A DNA stretch of 64,000 bases, from assembly GCF_000017165.1 (NCBI RefSeq), contig NC_009634.1, positions 1,178,001 to 1,242,000 on the forward strand, given 5' to 3'. Position numbers and translations under genes: made by a program. Of this stretch, positions 40,296 through 49,553 are shown in pieces; positions within the stretch are counted from its first letter, which is position 1; each line of letters opens with the position of its first letter. Under the pieces are notes generated by a model that had not been told where the DNA came from, made no database searches, and worked only from the letters and a program-made list of their open reading frames with translations. This stretch comes from Methanococcus vannielii SB (GTDB lineage Archaea > AGJL01 > Methanococci > Methanococcales > Methanococcaceae).

Positions 40296-40311
40296 TTTTA
40301 ATTTAACACTT

Positions 40312-40430
40312 TGACATAACGGTCAAAGCGGAGGTGTAACATCCGATCCCATCCCGATCTCGGAAATTAAGCCCTCCAGCGATTCTTTAAGTACTGCTAT
40401 CTAGTGGGAACAAAGTGACGCCGTTAGTCA
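40312..40430 (+). rRNA. rrf: 5S ribosomal RNA
   Basis: The ends pair as TGAC/GTCA and TAACGG/CCGTTA (helix I), and the interior AGCGGAGGTG...CATCCGATCCCATCCCGATCTCGGAAATTAAGCCCTCC is the universal 5S loop B/C region. A T6 tract follows directly and should terminate the transcript. Ends are by the outer helix, so mature 5S may be a few bases shorter. Confidence 0.9.
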
Positions 40431-40431
40431 C

Positions 40432-40442
40432 TTTTTTAAATG
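40432..40442 (+). terminator. T-run after 5S rRNA, possibly also box A for RNase P RNA
   Basis: TTTTTTAAAT follows the 5S helix and fits a terminator. It is also centred about 25 bp upstream of the RNase P RNA 5' end, the position of an archaeal TATA box. Confidence 0.4.
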
Positions 40443-40462
40443 TCTCAAAATTACCCTTTTTA

Positions 40463-40706
40463 TGGTAAGGGGGCTGGTGACTATCCAACTGGGAGGAAGC
40501 TCTGCCCACTCAATTACGTAGATTTCCTGAGAAGGAATAAACAAAGTATAGAAACGACACGGTTCCAAAAAATATGACTATGATATTTTAAAATTGAGGA
40601 TTTTTGGAAAATCGATGAAACGACTTTGTTTTGCGTGAGTGCAAGCATTATGCGCTAAGCTGAATGTCACCGAAATTACAGAAGGCAGGCTATAGCCCCG
40701 ATGCCA
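40463..40706 (+). ncRNA. rnpB: RNase P RNA, compact type
   Basis: A 244-nt RNA. P1 is formed by GGGGCT (40469-40474) and AGCCCC near 40694-40699 with flanking TGG/CCA. The 5' conserved core GGGAGGAAGCTCTGCCCA corresponds to CR-I, and AGCTGAATGTCACC followed by TTACAGAAGGCAGGCTAT is CR-IV/CR-V with the invariant ACAGAA. The small size fits the reduced type M RNase P RNA of Methanococcales, which lacks parts of the specificity domain. It cleaves tRNA 5' leaders. It lies 32 bp after 5S. Confidence 0.85.
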
Positions 40707-40887
40707 TTTTAATAAAATTTAAAGGCGAATATCCTATTTTTCGGATTTAGAATTTTTTAATTATATTTTTGTTTTTAAATAAAAATCACTGTCAATTTTT
40801 TTAACATTTTTTGTTAATTGTTAAAGGTATATATGTTTTTAAACCCTATTTTATCTATAGAATTTAAGAAATGGTTTGTGATAATTT
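40707..40887. other. AT-rich gap upstream of the DP2 gene
   Basis: No ORF or fold was recognised. TATA-like AAGGTATATATGTTTTT at 40824-40840 is the probable DP2 promoter, with a leader of about 25 nt. Confidence 0.5.
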
Positions 40888-43800
40888 ATGCTCCATGTTT
40901 CAGCTTCAAAAAATATGACTGAATATTTTAAATCGATTTTAAATGATGTGAATAACCTGTATTTTATTGCGGAAGAATGTAGGAAACTTGGATATGATGT
41001 AGTGGATAAAGTAGAGATTCCCTTGGCAAAAGACATGGCAGATCGGGTTGAAGGTATTGTGGGGCCTCCAAAAGTTTCTGAAAGAATACGGGAATTGGTA
41101 ATGGAACTTGGAAAAGAACCTGCAGCACTTGAAATTGCAAAAGAAATTGTAGAAGGTAGATTTGGAGAATTTGGGAAAGAAGAAGGTGCTGAACAGGCAG
41201 TAAGGACAGCTTTAGCAGTAATTACCGAAGGAATTGTTGCAGCACCTCTTGAAGGTATAGCCCACGTTAAGATAAAAAAAAATCATGACGGTACGGAATA
41301 TCTTGCAATATATTTTGCAGGACCCATAAGGAGTGCAGGGGGAACTGCACAAGCTTTAGCGGTTCTTGTTGGGGATTATGTTCGGAAAAATATGAACTTA
41401 GATAAATTTAAGCCAACAGACGATGAAGTTGAGCGTTATGGTGAAGAAATAGACCTTTACCAATCCGAAGTCACTACTTTTCAATACCAGCCAAAAATAG
41501 AAGAAATAAGAACTGCTGTAAGAAATATTTCTGTTGAAATCACAGGTGAGGCAACAGACGATGTTGAAGTTAGTGGACACAGGGATTTAGAACGGGTTGA
41601 AACAAACCAAATTCGTGGAGGAGCCCTTTTAGCACTGGTTGAAGGAGTACTTTTAAAAGCACCTAAAATCTTAAGACACGTTGATAAACTTGAAATTGAA
41701 GGCTGGAATTGGTTAAAAGAACTTAAAAATAAAAAAGAAGAAATTAATGAAGATATTAAAGATGAAAAAGAAGATTTTAACTACGAAGAAGAAGAGGACT
41801 TATCTCAATACGATGACTGTGAAATAGAGGAAGTTACGAAATTTATCGGGGAAGTTATTGCCGGAAGGCCAGTATTTGCACACCCTTCAAAAAAAGGCGG
41901 ATTTAGATTGAGGTACGGTAGAAGCAGAAATACAGGATTTGCAACTGATGGGTTTCATCCTGCAATAATGTATTTAGTAGATGATTTTATGGCAGTTGGG
42001 ACCCAGTTAAAGACTGAACGTCCTGGAAAGGCAACATGCGTTGTTCCTGTTGATAGTATCGACCCTCCGATAGTTAAATTAAATAATCATAGTGTTTTAA
42101 AAATTGATACTGTAGAAAAAGCTATCAAGTATAGAAAAGACGTGTTAGAAATCTTATTTTTAGGAGATATTCTCGTAAACTATGGGGATTTTTTAGAAAA
42201 TAACCACGTAATGCTTCCAAGTAGTTGGTGCGTTGAATGGTACGAAAAAATACTCAAAGTTAATAATATACCCTATTCAACAGAATTCATAAGTAATCCT
42301 AGCCCAAAAGAAGCGGTAAAGTTTGCAATAACGACAAAAACACCGCTTCATCCAGTTTATACTTACCATTGGCATGATATCTCCAAAGAAAATATTTATT
42401 CGCTTAGAAATTGGATTTTAAGAGGTAATTTTAATAAAAATAGTGATAAATGGGAGATTTCTTATGACCTAGAAAATCCTGAAGATATATCAAATAAGAG
42501 ATTTTTAGAACTAATTGGGTGCTGTCACGAGGTAGTTGACGGTAAAATTTTTATTTTAGAATATTATCCATTACTCTATTCTTTAGGCTACGATTATGAA
42601 AATAGTTTTGATAGTGTAGAAAATCTTGAAGAAAAAGTTTCCAATGCCAAAAACAACATGCACCTAATAAACCTGCTTTCGCATTTTGAAATTCGAAGAA
42701 ATACTTATATTTACGTGGGTGCAAGAATGGGTAGGCCAGAAAAAGCGGCTTCCCGTAAGATGAAACCGCCTGTAAATGGATTATTTCCAATTGGGAATGC
42801 AGGGGCACTCGTAAGGCTAATAAATAAGGCAGTTGAAGGGGGAAAAACTGACGAAATTGAAATTTCAAATGTAATGTGCAGTTGTGGAAAAGTTAGCCTT
42901 TATAAAAAATGCCCGTTTTGTGGAAAATCTGTTATTCCAACAGGCCCAACAAGAATAAAACTTCCAATAAAAGATTATTGGTACAATGCACTTGAAAATT
43001 TAAAAATAAATAAGCCAGGGGATGTAAAATGTATTAAAGGAATGACCTCAAAAGATAAAATAATAGAGCCCTTAGAAAAAGCAATTTTACGAGCTGTAAA
43101 TGATGTTTATGTATTTAAAGATGGTACTACCCGATTTGACTGTACGGATGTTCCTGTAACTCACTTTAAACCTTGCGAAATTAATGTTAGTGTAAATCGG
43201 TTAAAAGAACTTGGTTATTTAAGAGATATAAATGGCAACTCATTAGAAAATGACAAACAGGTATTGGAATTAAAAGTACAGGATGTAATAGTTCCTGAGT
43301 CGTGTATGGATTATTTTTTAAACGTTTCAAAATTTATAGATGATTTACTTGAAAAATACTATAAAAAAAATAGGTATTATAACTCTTCAAATAAAGAAGA
43401 CTTAGTTGGACACTTGATTATAGGAATGGCTCCTCACACTTCTGCAGGAATGGTTGGAAGAATTGTAGGATACAGTAAAGCAAATGTAGGATATGCACAT
43501 CCTTATTTTCACGCATCAAAACGTAGAAACTGTGATGGGGATGAAGATGCATTTTTCCTGTTACTTGATGCATTCCTCAATTTTTCAAAAAAATTTTTAC
43601 CTGATAAAAGAGGGGGGCAAATGGATGCTCCACTAGTACTTACAACGATATTGGATCCAAAAGAAGTTGACGGTGAAGTTCACAACATGGATTCAATGTG
43701 GGAGTACCCTCTTGAATTTTATGAAAAATCCTTAGAAATGGTTACTCCAAAAGAAATTAAAAAATTGATGGAAACAGTAGAAGATAGACTAGGTAAAGAT

Positions 43801-44283
43801 GAACAGTATGAAGGAATTGGCTATACTCATGAAACTTTAAAAATTGATGAAGGGCCACTCATATGTTCATATAAAACCTTAGGTTCAATGATGGATAAAA
43901 CTTCGGCTCAACTTGCAGTTGCAAAAAAGATACGTGCAACTGATGAACGGGATGTTGCAGAAAAAGTTATACAGTCCCACTTTGTACCTGATTTGATAGG
44001 TAATTTACGGGCATTTTCAAGACAGGGGGTAAGATGTAAATGTGGTGCAAAATATCGAAGAATACCTCTAAAAGGAGTATGTAGGAAGTGCGGCAGTAGG
44101 TTAATTTTAACAGTTTCAAAAGGGGCAGTTGAAAAGTACATGAATGTTTCACAAACCATGGCTGAAAAATACAATGTAAGTGACTATATAAAACAGAGAT
44201 TAGAAATTATACGAAGTGGAATTGATAGCCTCTTTACAAATGATAAGAGAAAGCAGGTTAAAATTGAGGATTTTTTTAAATAA
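40888..44283 (+). CDS. polC: DNA polymerase D large subunit (DP2)
   Basis: A 1131-residue PolD catalytic subunit, the replicative polymerase of Euryarchaeota. Motifs: [22 protein letters not shown] and RYGEEIDLY in the first third, the catalytic [41 protein letters not shown] near residue 880, zinc fingers [17 protein letters not shown] and [20 protein letters not shown], and the C-terminal [11 protein letters not shown]-box-like tail for PCNA. No intein is inserted. ATG at 40888 has GTGATAAT upstream. Its partner DP1 lies at 57374. Confidence 0.97.
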   Translation: MLHVSASKNMTEYFKSILNDVNNLYFIAEECRKLGYDVVDKVEIPLAKDMADRVEGIVGPPKVSERIRELVMELGKEPAALEIAKEIVEGRFGEFGKEEGAEQAVRTALAVITEGIVAAPLEGIAHVKIKKNHDGTEYLAIYFAGPIRSAGGTAQALAVLVGDYVRKNMNLDKFKPTDDEVERYGEEIDLYQSEVTTFQYQPKIEEIRTAVRNISVEITGEATDDVEVSGHRDLERVETNQIRGGALLALVEGVLLKAPKILRHVDKLEIEGWNWLKELKNKKEEINEDIKDEKEDFNYEEEEDLSQYDDCEIEEVTKFIGEVIAGRPVFAHPSKKGGFRLRYGRSRNTGFATDGFHPAIMYLVDDFMAVGTQLKTERPGKATCVVPVDSIDPPIVKLNNHSVLKIDTVEKAIKYRKDVLEILFLGDILVNYGDFLENNHVMLPSSWCVEWYEKILKVNNIPYSTEFISNPSPKEAVKFAITTKTPLHPVYTYHWHDISKENIYSLRNWILRGNFNKNSDKWEISYDLENPEDISNKRFLELIGCCHEVVDGKIFILEYYPLLYSLGYDYENSFDSVENLEEKVSNAKNNMHLINLLSHFEIRRNTYIYVGARMGRPEKAASRKMKPPVNGLFPIGNAGALVRLINKAVEGGKTDEIEISNVMCSCGKVSLYKKCPFCGKSVIPTGPTRIKLPIKDYWYNALENLKINKPGDVKCIKGMTSKDKIIEPLEKAILRAVNDVYVFKDGTTRFDCTDVPVTHFKPCEINVSVNRLKELGYLRDINGNSLENDKQVLELKVQDVIVPESCMDYFLNVSKFIDDLLEKYYKKNRYYNSSNKEDLVGHLIIGMAPHTSAGMVGRIVGYSKANVGYAHPYFHASKRRNCDGDEDAFFLLLDAFLNFSKKFLPDKRGGQMDAPLVLTTILDPKEVDGEVHNMDSMWEYPLEFYEKSLEMVTPKEIKKLMETVEDRLGKDEQYEGIGYTHETLKIDEGPLICSYKTLGSMMDKTSAQLAVAKKIRATDERDVAEKVIQSHFVPDLIGNLRAFSRQGVRCKCGAKYRRIPLKGVCRKCGSRLILTVSKGAVEKYMNVSQTMAEKYNVSDYIKQRLEIIRSGIDSLFTNDKRKQVKIEDFFK

Positions 44284-44399
44284 ATTAAATTCTTTAAATT
44301 TAAAAAAAGGTGGGTTTATGATAGGTTAAATTTAAACAATAAAAACCTTTTTAAATAATTTTTATCTAATTTTTAAAATTTAAAAAAAGAATTAAGAAG

Positions 44400-45515
44400 T
44401 TACATGTAAAGATTTGTCGGTAACTCTGTTCTAATAATCTTTTTCAGCACTTCATCAAGATCTGCTTCTTCTATGGTATCTCTATCTTCAAGAATTGCTT
44501 TATGAAGGGCAGGCTTTAAAAATTTTTCTTTTATTGTTCTACCGTTCATATTTTTGGTTTTTTCAACGTATTTTTTAAAATTTACGTTTAAAGATATGGG
44601 CATTTTTTCAGCATAAAGTTCCATTATCTTGAGTCTTTCACTGTCATCGGGCATTTTAAATTCTATTTCTTCTTCAAATCGGCTTCTAATTGCAGAATCT
44701 AGCATTTCAGGGTTGTTTGTTGCAGCAATAGTTACAATTCCTTCGTTACTTTTGATACCGTCAAGTTCCGTTAAAAGTGCATTTACGACTTCAGAAACAT
44801 CTCCTCTTAATGATTGAAACTGTCTGCTTAATGCAATTGCATCGAGTTCGTCAATAAAAATTATACAAGGGGCATTTTCTAAAGCTTCTTCATATAAACT
44901 TTGAATCTGTTTTGAACCGTCGCCAACATGGTCTCCAATAAGCTCAGTAGCTTTTATTAAATACAGGGGAACATCAGTTTCAGTTGCAAGGGCTCTTGCA
45001 AGTAATGTCTTACCTGTTCCCGGGGGCCCATAGAATAAAATATTTTTTGGAGCCCATTCTCCGAAAATTTCCGGATTTTCAAGATATTTTATTATAATTT
45101 TACACTTTTTCTTTGCTTCAAATTGCCCTATAACTTCTTCAAAACTGGTCTCTCTAAATTTAGGGTTTTTTTGTTTATCTAAGCTATTTTCAAGTTTGAA
45201 GAGAGTATCTTTTGTTATGATGCCTCCTTCTTTAGGATATAGTGAAATTACTTTAAATGCGTAATCGGGAATAATCGTACTGTCAAATAAGTAACTACCT
45301 TCTTTTACGCTCTCATTTTCCCACTGTTCTCTCGCATATGAATTGAAAAGCATATGGTCTTCTACACTAACCTTTAAATTCTCGCCATTAACCCTTATTG
45401 GAAATCCAACTGGTTCTAAAATTACGTATTTTAAACACATAGCTTCTTCAGGAATAACTGGTGATTTTTGCTGATTTTTTTTGAGTTTCAGGCTACTGAT
45501 ATTAATGTTGCTCAT
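44400..45515 (-). CDS. AAA family ATPase
   Basis: A 371-residue single-ring AAA ATPase, with an N-terminal 130-residue domain of unknown fold, Walker [19 protein letters not shown], Walker B APCIIFIDELDAIALSRQ and sensor VTIAATNNPEMLDSAIRSRFEEEIEFKMPD. It resembles proteasome-activating nucleotidases in the AAA part but lacks the coiled coil and the HbYX tail (it ends PTNLYM). It is divergent from a ClpP-like membrane protease gene, with which it shares an 11-bp promoter element, so a proteolysis role is likely. Start ATG has AGAGGTGCACTG in front. Confidence 0.85.
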   Translation of the reverse strand: MSNINISSLKLKKNQQKSPVIPEEAMCLKYVILEPVGFPIRVNGENLKVSVEDHMLFNSYAREQWENESVKEGSYLFDSTIIPDYAFKVISLYPKEGGIITKDTLFKLENSLDKQKNPKFRETSFEEVIGQFEAKKKCKIIIKYLENPEIFGEWAPKNILFYGPPGTGKTLLARALATETDVPLYLIKATELIGDHVGDGSKQIQSLYEEALENAPCIIFIDELDAIALSRQFQSLRGDVSEVVNALLTELDGIKSNEGIVTIAATNNPEMLDSAIRSRFEEEIEFKMPDDSERLKIMELYAEKMPISLNVNFKKYVEKTKNMNGRTIKEKFLKPALHKAILEDRDTIEEADLDEVLKKIIRTELPTNLYM

Positions 45516-45605
45516 CAGTGCACCTCTTCTTAAATGTTAAAAAATTGTATACTTAAAAAAAGTATATTCTTACTATGGTAGTTTGTTATATAAGGTTAAG
45601 TAACT

Positions 45606-45679
45606 ATGCCGATTTAATATATAAAGCATATATATTATGATATAGTAGATTATATAAAGAATTTTGACTAAATCGGCAT
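45606..45679. promoter_or_regulatory. divergent promoters sharing the 11-bp element TAAATCGGCAT
   Basis: ATGCCGATTTA (45606-45616) and TAAATCGGCAT (45669-45679) are exact reverse complements 52 bp apart. On the minus strand CTTTATATAT is followed by TAAATCGGCAT; on the plus strand TTATATAAAG is followed 9 bp later by the same element. In both directions the element therefore sits between TATA box and expected transcription start, ideal for coordinated repression of the AAA ATPase and the protease genes. Confidence 0.6.
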
Positions 45680-45699
45680 TTTAGTGGAGGTAACTAAAA

Positions 45700-46551
45700 A
45701 TGGATCCTTCTTCATTAATTTGGATATTTTTTATATTTATGTTTTTTTACCCTCAGGTATTATTTAGATATAAGCTTCTACAAAGGTACAAATTTATAAA
45801 AAACTTTGAAACGTCCCGAAAAGCAAGGGCAATTGTTATGATACACAGGCAAGAACAGCTTGCACTATTTGGAATTCCATTTTACCGATTTATAAACATT
45901 GAAGACAGTGAAGAAATTTTGCGTGCAATTAGGATGACTCCTGGGGATATGCCGATAGATTTAATACTCCATACTCCCGGAGGCCTTGTTCTTGCAAGTG
46001 AGCAGATTGCAACTGCATTAAAAGAACATAAGGCAAAAACAACAGTTATTATCCCCCATTATGCGATGAGCGGTGGAAGTTTAATTGCACTATCTGCTGA
46101 TGAAATTATAATGGATAAAAATGCGGTAATGGGCCCAGTGGATCCTCAAGTTGGCCAGTATCCTGCAGCGTCAATTATAAGTGCAATAAATACAAAATAT
46201 GTAGATGAACTCGATGATGAAACGTTAATTTTAGGAGATATTTCTAGAAAGGCAATAGATCAGGTAAAAGAGTTTGTTTACGACATATTAAAAGACAAAC
46301 TTGGCGAAGAAAAAGCAAAAAATTTATCTGAAACTCTTTCAAGTGGAAAATGGACTCATGATTATCCATTAACTATTAAAAAATTAAAGGAACTTGGTGT
46401 TGAAGTAACTACTGATGTTCCAAAAGAAGTTTATGAACTTTTTGACCTGTACCGGCAACCTGTAAATCAAAGACCTTCTGTACAATATGTTCCCGTACCT
46501 TATAAGGGTGGATTTAAAGATGAAAAATCAAAAGGTAAACCTAAACGGTAA
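45700..46551 (+). CDS. ClpP-like membrane serine protease (SDH_sah, PF01972)
   Basis: A 283-residue protein with one N-terminal hydrophobic helix (residues 4-24) and a ClpP/crotonase-fold domain. IDLILHTPGGLVLASEQIATAL binds substrate backbone, and the nucleophile is the serine in IIPHYAMSGGSLIALSADEIIMD; MGPVDPQVGQYPAAS follows. Members are membrane-anchored ATP-independent proteases or need AAA partners. The AAA gene opposite and a DUF192 gene that overlaps its 3' end form its context. GTGGAGGTAACT precedes the ATG. Confidence 0.88.
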   Translation: MDPSSLIWIFFIFMFFYPQVLFRYKLLQRYKFIKNFETSRKARAIVMIHRQEQLALFGIPFYRFINIEDSEEILRAIRMTPGDMPIDLILHTPGGLVLASEQIATALKEHKAKTTVIIPHYAMSGGSLIALSADEIIMDKNAVMGPVDPQVGQYPAASIISAINTKYVDELDDETLILGDISRKAIDQVKEFVYDILKDKLGEEKAKNLSETLSSGKWTHDYPLTIKKLKELGVEVTTDVPKEVYELFDLYRQPVNQRPSVQYVPVPYKGGFKDEKSKGKPKR

Positions 46552-46861
46552 ATTTTATTCAATTAAAATTGCAGATAATTTCTTTAAACGTGCTTTTGGA
46601 CTGATGTTTAAAGATATTAGAAATAATGAAGGTCTTTTATTTAAATATGGAAATAGAAAACTCCATATCCATACTTTTTTCATGAAATACCCCATAGATG
46701 TAATTTTTTTAAAGGATGATTTTGTGGTGGATATTGTATCAAATTTAAAACCGTTTAAAACATATAATTCAAAAGTAAAATCCAATAAAATGTTTGAAAT
46801 AAAGTCTGGAGCTTTAGATATTTCTAAACTACTTGGGAAAAAATTAGAATTTAATGATTAA
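46520..46861 (+). CDS. DUF192 protein
   Basis: A 113-residue DUF192 protein: KRAFGLMFKDIRNNEGLLFKYGNRKLHIHTFFMKYPIDVIFLKDDFVVD is the family's core. Its start ATG at 46520 lies 32 bp inside the protease gene, with GGTGGAT 6 bases before; starts farther upstream lack an RBS. Overlap implies coupled expression with the protease. DUF192 proteins are often secreted or lipid-anchored; this one has no signal peptide. Function unknown. It ends 3 bp from the convergent DUF2121 stop. Confidence 0.82.
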   Translation: MKNQKVNLNGKFYSIKIADNFFKRAFGLMFKDIRNNEGLLFKYGNRKLHIHTFFMKYPIDVIFLKDDFVVDIVSNLKPFKTYNSKVKSNKMFEIKSGALDISKLLGKKLEFND

Positions 46862-46864
46862 TTT

Positions 46865-47740
46865 TTAACGATTACATATTATTTTTTGAACAGAAACATA
46901 ATTATTCGTTCCTTTAACAGTTAATTCCCCGTTTTGGATTTCAATAAGATCTCCTTCTTTAAAATTACCGTTTATATCTATTTCAGAGTAGATTTCGGGG
47001 TTTAAACAAATTTTATCAATTGCAAGGAAACTTTCATTTAAAACTAAGCTACCATTTTTTATAATTCCAATTTCGCCTGATTTTGCGATTTTGTTTACAA
47101 TAGTCATTAATTTCTGCATTTCCGCCATTTTTATCGATAGTTCTTCCCGATATTCACGTAAATCATTTAAATCTTTTTTAATTATGCTTTCAATATCTTT
47201 TTCAGCATTTTGACAGTATAAAAAATCATAACCTTTACTCAATGTCGGGTTTTCAATTCCAACTAATATTTTTTCAAAAATTGTTCTGATTTTTAAAACA
47301 TCCATCTTTGAAATTTCGGATAAGTATTTTTTAAGTTCTAATTCAACAATTTTTTTCACGTATTTATTCCCAAAAACAACTATTCCGGTTCCGGTTTTTA
47401 CTGATTTTTTTACAATATTGTCGTTTTCAATATCGAGTATTACACAAATGTCCTTTGAAAGATACATTTTTTTTCGCTTTGAATCTTTTCCAATAGTTCT
47501 TACTTCACCAATAAGGGTATTTTCAAGCTGTTTAATTTTTTTCTGGTCATCAAGAATATGGACTTTTACAGAAAATTCGGCTGATTTTTCTGATAAATCA
47601 TCATCGTTTTTTATTTTTCCAGAATAAAGAAGTTCTTCAAGCATTTCACGTTTTTTTTCTTCGCCATTAAATAAAATGGTTCTTTTATCTCCTGCAATCA
47701 CTACGCCGTTTTTTCCATAGTAACCGATGATTACGCTCAT
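46865..47740 (-). CDS. DUF2121 protein, Ntn-hydrolase-like
   Basis: A 291-residue protein found in methanogens. Its N-terminus MSVIIGYYGKNGVVIAGDKRTI resembles the beta strands of proteasome-type Ntn hydrolases, but the Thr/Ser/Cys nucleophile at position 1 after processing would be Ser2 and is not certain. The middle is charged and helical; a C-terminal 70-residue part has beta-rich KGDLIEIQNGELTV-like sequence. ATG at 47740 is used since AAGGTGA lies 5 bases upstream; the GTG at 47749 is inside it. Divergent from nikR. Function unknown. Confidence 0.7.
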   Translation of the reverse strand: MSVIIGYYGKNGVVIAGDKRTILFNGEEKKREMLEELLYSGKIKNDDDLSEKSAEFSVKVHILDDQKKIKQLENTLIGEVRTIGKDSKRKKMYLSKDICVILDIENDNIVKKSVKTGTGIVVFGNKYVKKIVELELKKYLSEISKMDVLKIRTIFEKILVGIENPTLSKGYDFLYCQNAEKDIESIIKKDLNDLREYREELSIKMAEMQKLMTIVNKIAKSGEIGIIKNGSLVLNESFLAIDKICLNPEIYSEIDINGNFKEGDLIEIQNGELTVKGTNNYVSVQKIICNR

Positions 47741-47846
47741 GATTTTCACCTTTTTATTATATAATATTTAAATATAACTTCCATAATATTATTAAATATT
47801 ACGAATACATTAACTACAACACCTAATACATATTTGGAGGTAAAAC

Positions 47847-48272
47847 ATGGTAGACATGGACAGAATAAGTATTTCGCTACCAACAAATCTTCTTGCAGAA
47901 TTCGATGATATAATTGCTGAAAGGGGTTATGCAAGCAGGAGTGAGGCAATAAGAGATTCAATTCGTGATTACCTTATAAAACACAAGTGGATTCATAGTT
48001 TAGAAGGTTCAAGGGCTGGAACAATAAGTATTATTTACGACCACCACTCTACAGACGTAATGGAAAAACTGACAACTATTCAACACGATTACGAGAAAAT
48101 TATCGTTGCAACAATACACATGCACCTTGACCACGACCACTGTATGGAGGTAGTTCTTGTAAGGGGCGATGCATCAAACATTAAAGAATTAACAGACAAA
48201 CTTACATCACAAAAAGGCGTAAAGCAGGTAAAACTTACGGTAATGGTTCCAGGAGGAAACATTCCCCAATAA
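47847..48272 (+). CDS. nikR: nickel-responsive regulator NikR
   Basis: A 141-residue NikR. The ribbon-helix-helix DNA-binding domain MDRISISLPTNLLAEFDDIIAERGYASRSEAIRDSIRDY is followed by the ACT-like Ni domain with HHS, HMHLDHDHCMEVVLVRG (His, His, Cys ligands) and the C-terminal QKGVKQVKLTVM. It represses nickel uptake genes when Ni2+ is high, a key control for F430 and [NiFe]-hydrogenase production. No nickel transporter gene lies beside it. GGAGGTAAAAC precedes the ATG. A small AT-rich inverted repeat (TAATATT-ATTA-AATATTA, 47784-47801) lies upstream. Confidence 0.95.
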   Translation: MVDMDRISISLPTNLLAEFDDIIAERGYASRSEAIRDSIRDYLIKHKWIHSLEGSRAGTISIIYDHHSTDVMEKLTTIQHDYEKIIVATIHMHLDHDHCMEVVLVRGDASNIKELTDKLTSQKGVKQVKLTVMVPGGNIPQ

Positions 48273-48359
48273 TTATTCATACTATTTTAACTTTTTATAA
48301 GTATAAGTCTTACTTACTGATTTTATTTTAAACAAAATTTATACTAAAAAGGGACAACA

Positions 48360-48584
48360 ATGGTAATTTCTAAAAAACATGAACAAATAGTTTTTGCACT
48401 TTTAATGTCATTTTCAATGGCATTTATAATATCCCTTGTAATGACACTAGTTAATAATGGATTTAGGTTAAATAGTTTATTATTTTGGCCAAAATCATTT
48501 TTAATAGGATATATTGTGGCATTTCCAACAGCGTACTTTTTATCACCCGTTATTAGAAAAATAACTTTAAAACTAATACGGTAG
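48360..48584 (+). CDS. DUF2798 small membrane protein
   Basis: A 74-residue protein with two predicted transmembrane helices (about 10-32 and 41-62) separated by a short loop; FWPKSFLIGYIVAFPTAYFLSPVIRKI is the DUF2798 core. RBS AAAAGGGACAAC precedes ATG. It is separated from nikR by 87 bp and is probably an independent unit. Function unknown. Confidence 0.75.
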   Translation: MVISKKHEQIVFALLMSFSMAFIISLVMTLVNNGFRLNSLLFWPKSFLIGYIVAFPTAYFLSPVIRKITLKLIR

Positions 48585-48604
48585 AATTTAGGGGCCCTAA
48601 ACTA

Positions 48605-49447
48605 TTATAATATTGGTTCAAAACCAGCCGATTTTATTTCATTATGTTTTTTCAAAACTAAATCTTCAAAATTTTCTTCAAAATTTTCTTCATTTGAAAT
48701 AAAATTTATTGTATATTTCGTTTTTTCATAAAAATTGGGAGTTTCTATATTATACTCTTTTTTAACATATCTTAAAAGACATTTATTTATAAACATGCTA
48801 TATCCTTCTTCAAGGAGGTCTATCGCATAAAATGGATTTTTTACGACTTTTGAAACCCTAAAATCAATTTTTTCATTTTTTAACGTTTTCCAAACGATTC
48901 TATGGGCAGAAAAATTTACTCCAAGCAAATTTTTAAAGTTGAAGTCGCCTTTTGATACCATTAAAAAATGGTCGTATGCAACAGGTATCGGGTCTCCAAT
49001 TCGGTAACTCCAGTACGGGTCGTCAATTCCAATTGTATCGGTAAGATTTGATTTATGTAGTTTTAAAATATTTGAAAATGAAGAAACAAGCACATCATCA
49101 AAAAGAATTTTTCCAACCTCCCCACTTACAAACCCACACGCAATAAACTTTGTTTTAGAAACCCTTTCTTTAATGGCAGTATAATATTTTACAATTTGGT
49201 AAGCTTCTTCTGAAAGAACAGTTCCTGCAGGAGAGGCATACGCTAGATTAACTCCTAATTTAGCCTCTAATCTTTTCAACTGTATATTTACCGTTGATGG
49301 GGGGATATCAAGTAGTTGTGCAACTTTATTTTGTGATTTTGTTTCAAGTATTAACTTCAAAATTTCAGCTTGAGATGGAGTAATTACTTTATCCCTATAG
49401 TTTATATTCAATGTTACACTTAAATCAGATTCGTTTAGTTTATTCAA
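48605..49447 (-). CDS. LysR/ModE-like transcriptional regulator
   Basis: A 280-residue regulator. The N-terminal winged helix reads TPSQAEILKLILETKSQNKVAQLLDIPPSTVNIQLKRLEAKLGVNL, and a periplasmic-binding-like effector domain follows (FIACGFVSGEVGKILFDD; SYRIGDPIPVAYDHFLMVSK). Similar archaeal proteins are described as LysR-like. It starts at TTG with AAGGGATAT upstream. It is divergent from hmdB (106 bp between starts) and may regulate it, though nothing proves this. Confidence 0.8.
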   Translation of the reverse strand: MNKLNESDLSVTLNINYRDKVITPSQAEILKLILETKSQNKVAQLLDIPPSTVNIQLKRLEAKLGVNLAYASPAGTVLSEEAYQIVKYYTAIKERVSKTKFIACGFVSGEVGKILFDDVLVSSFSNILKLHKSNLTDTIGIDDPYWSYRIGDPIPVAYDHFLMVSKGDFNFKNLLGVNFSAHRIVWKTLKNEKIDFRVSKVVKNPFYAIDLLEEGYSMFINKCLLRYVKKEYNIETPNFYEKTKYTINFISNEENFEENFEDLVLKKHNEIKSAGFEPIL

Positions 49448-49553
49448 AAAATATCCCTTTTAAAACCAAATATTAGCAGTATAATTTTAAATAAATTTAC
49501 ATAATCTACATAAATATTATAAATTCAAGTATTTTAAACTATCAGGGGAAAAT

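Noticed and set aside
40888-44283. Intein in DP2
   Set aside because: The protein is 1131 residues, the normal size without intein, and the catalytic NCDGDED motif is uninterrupted.
44284-44399. Possible small gene after DP2 (AAAGGTGGGTTT then ATG)
   Set aside because: The frame stops after two codons; only an orphan RBS-like sequence.
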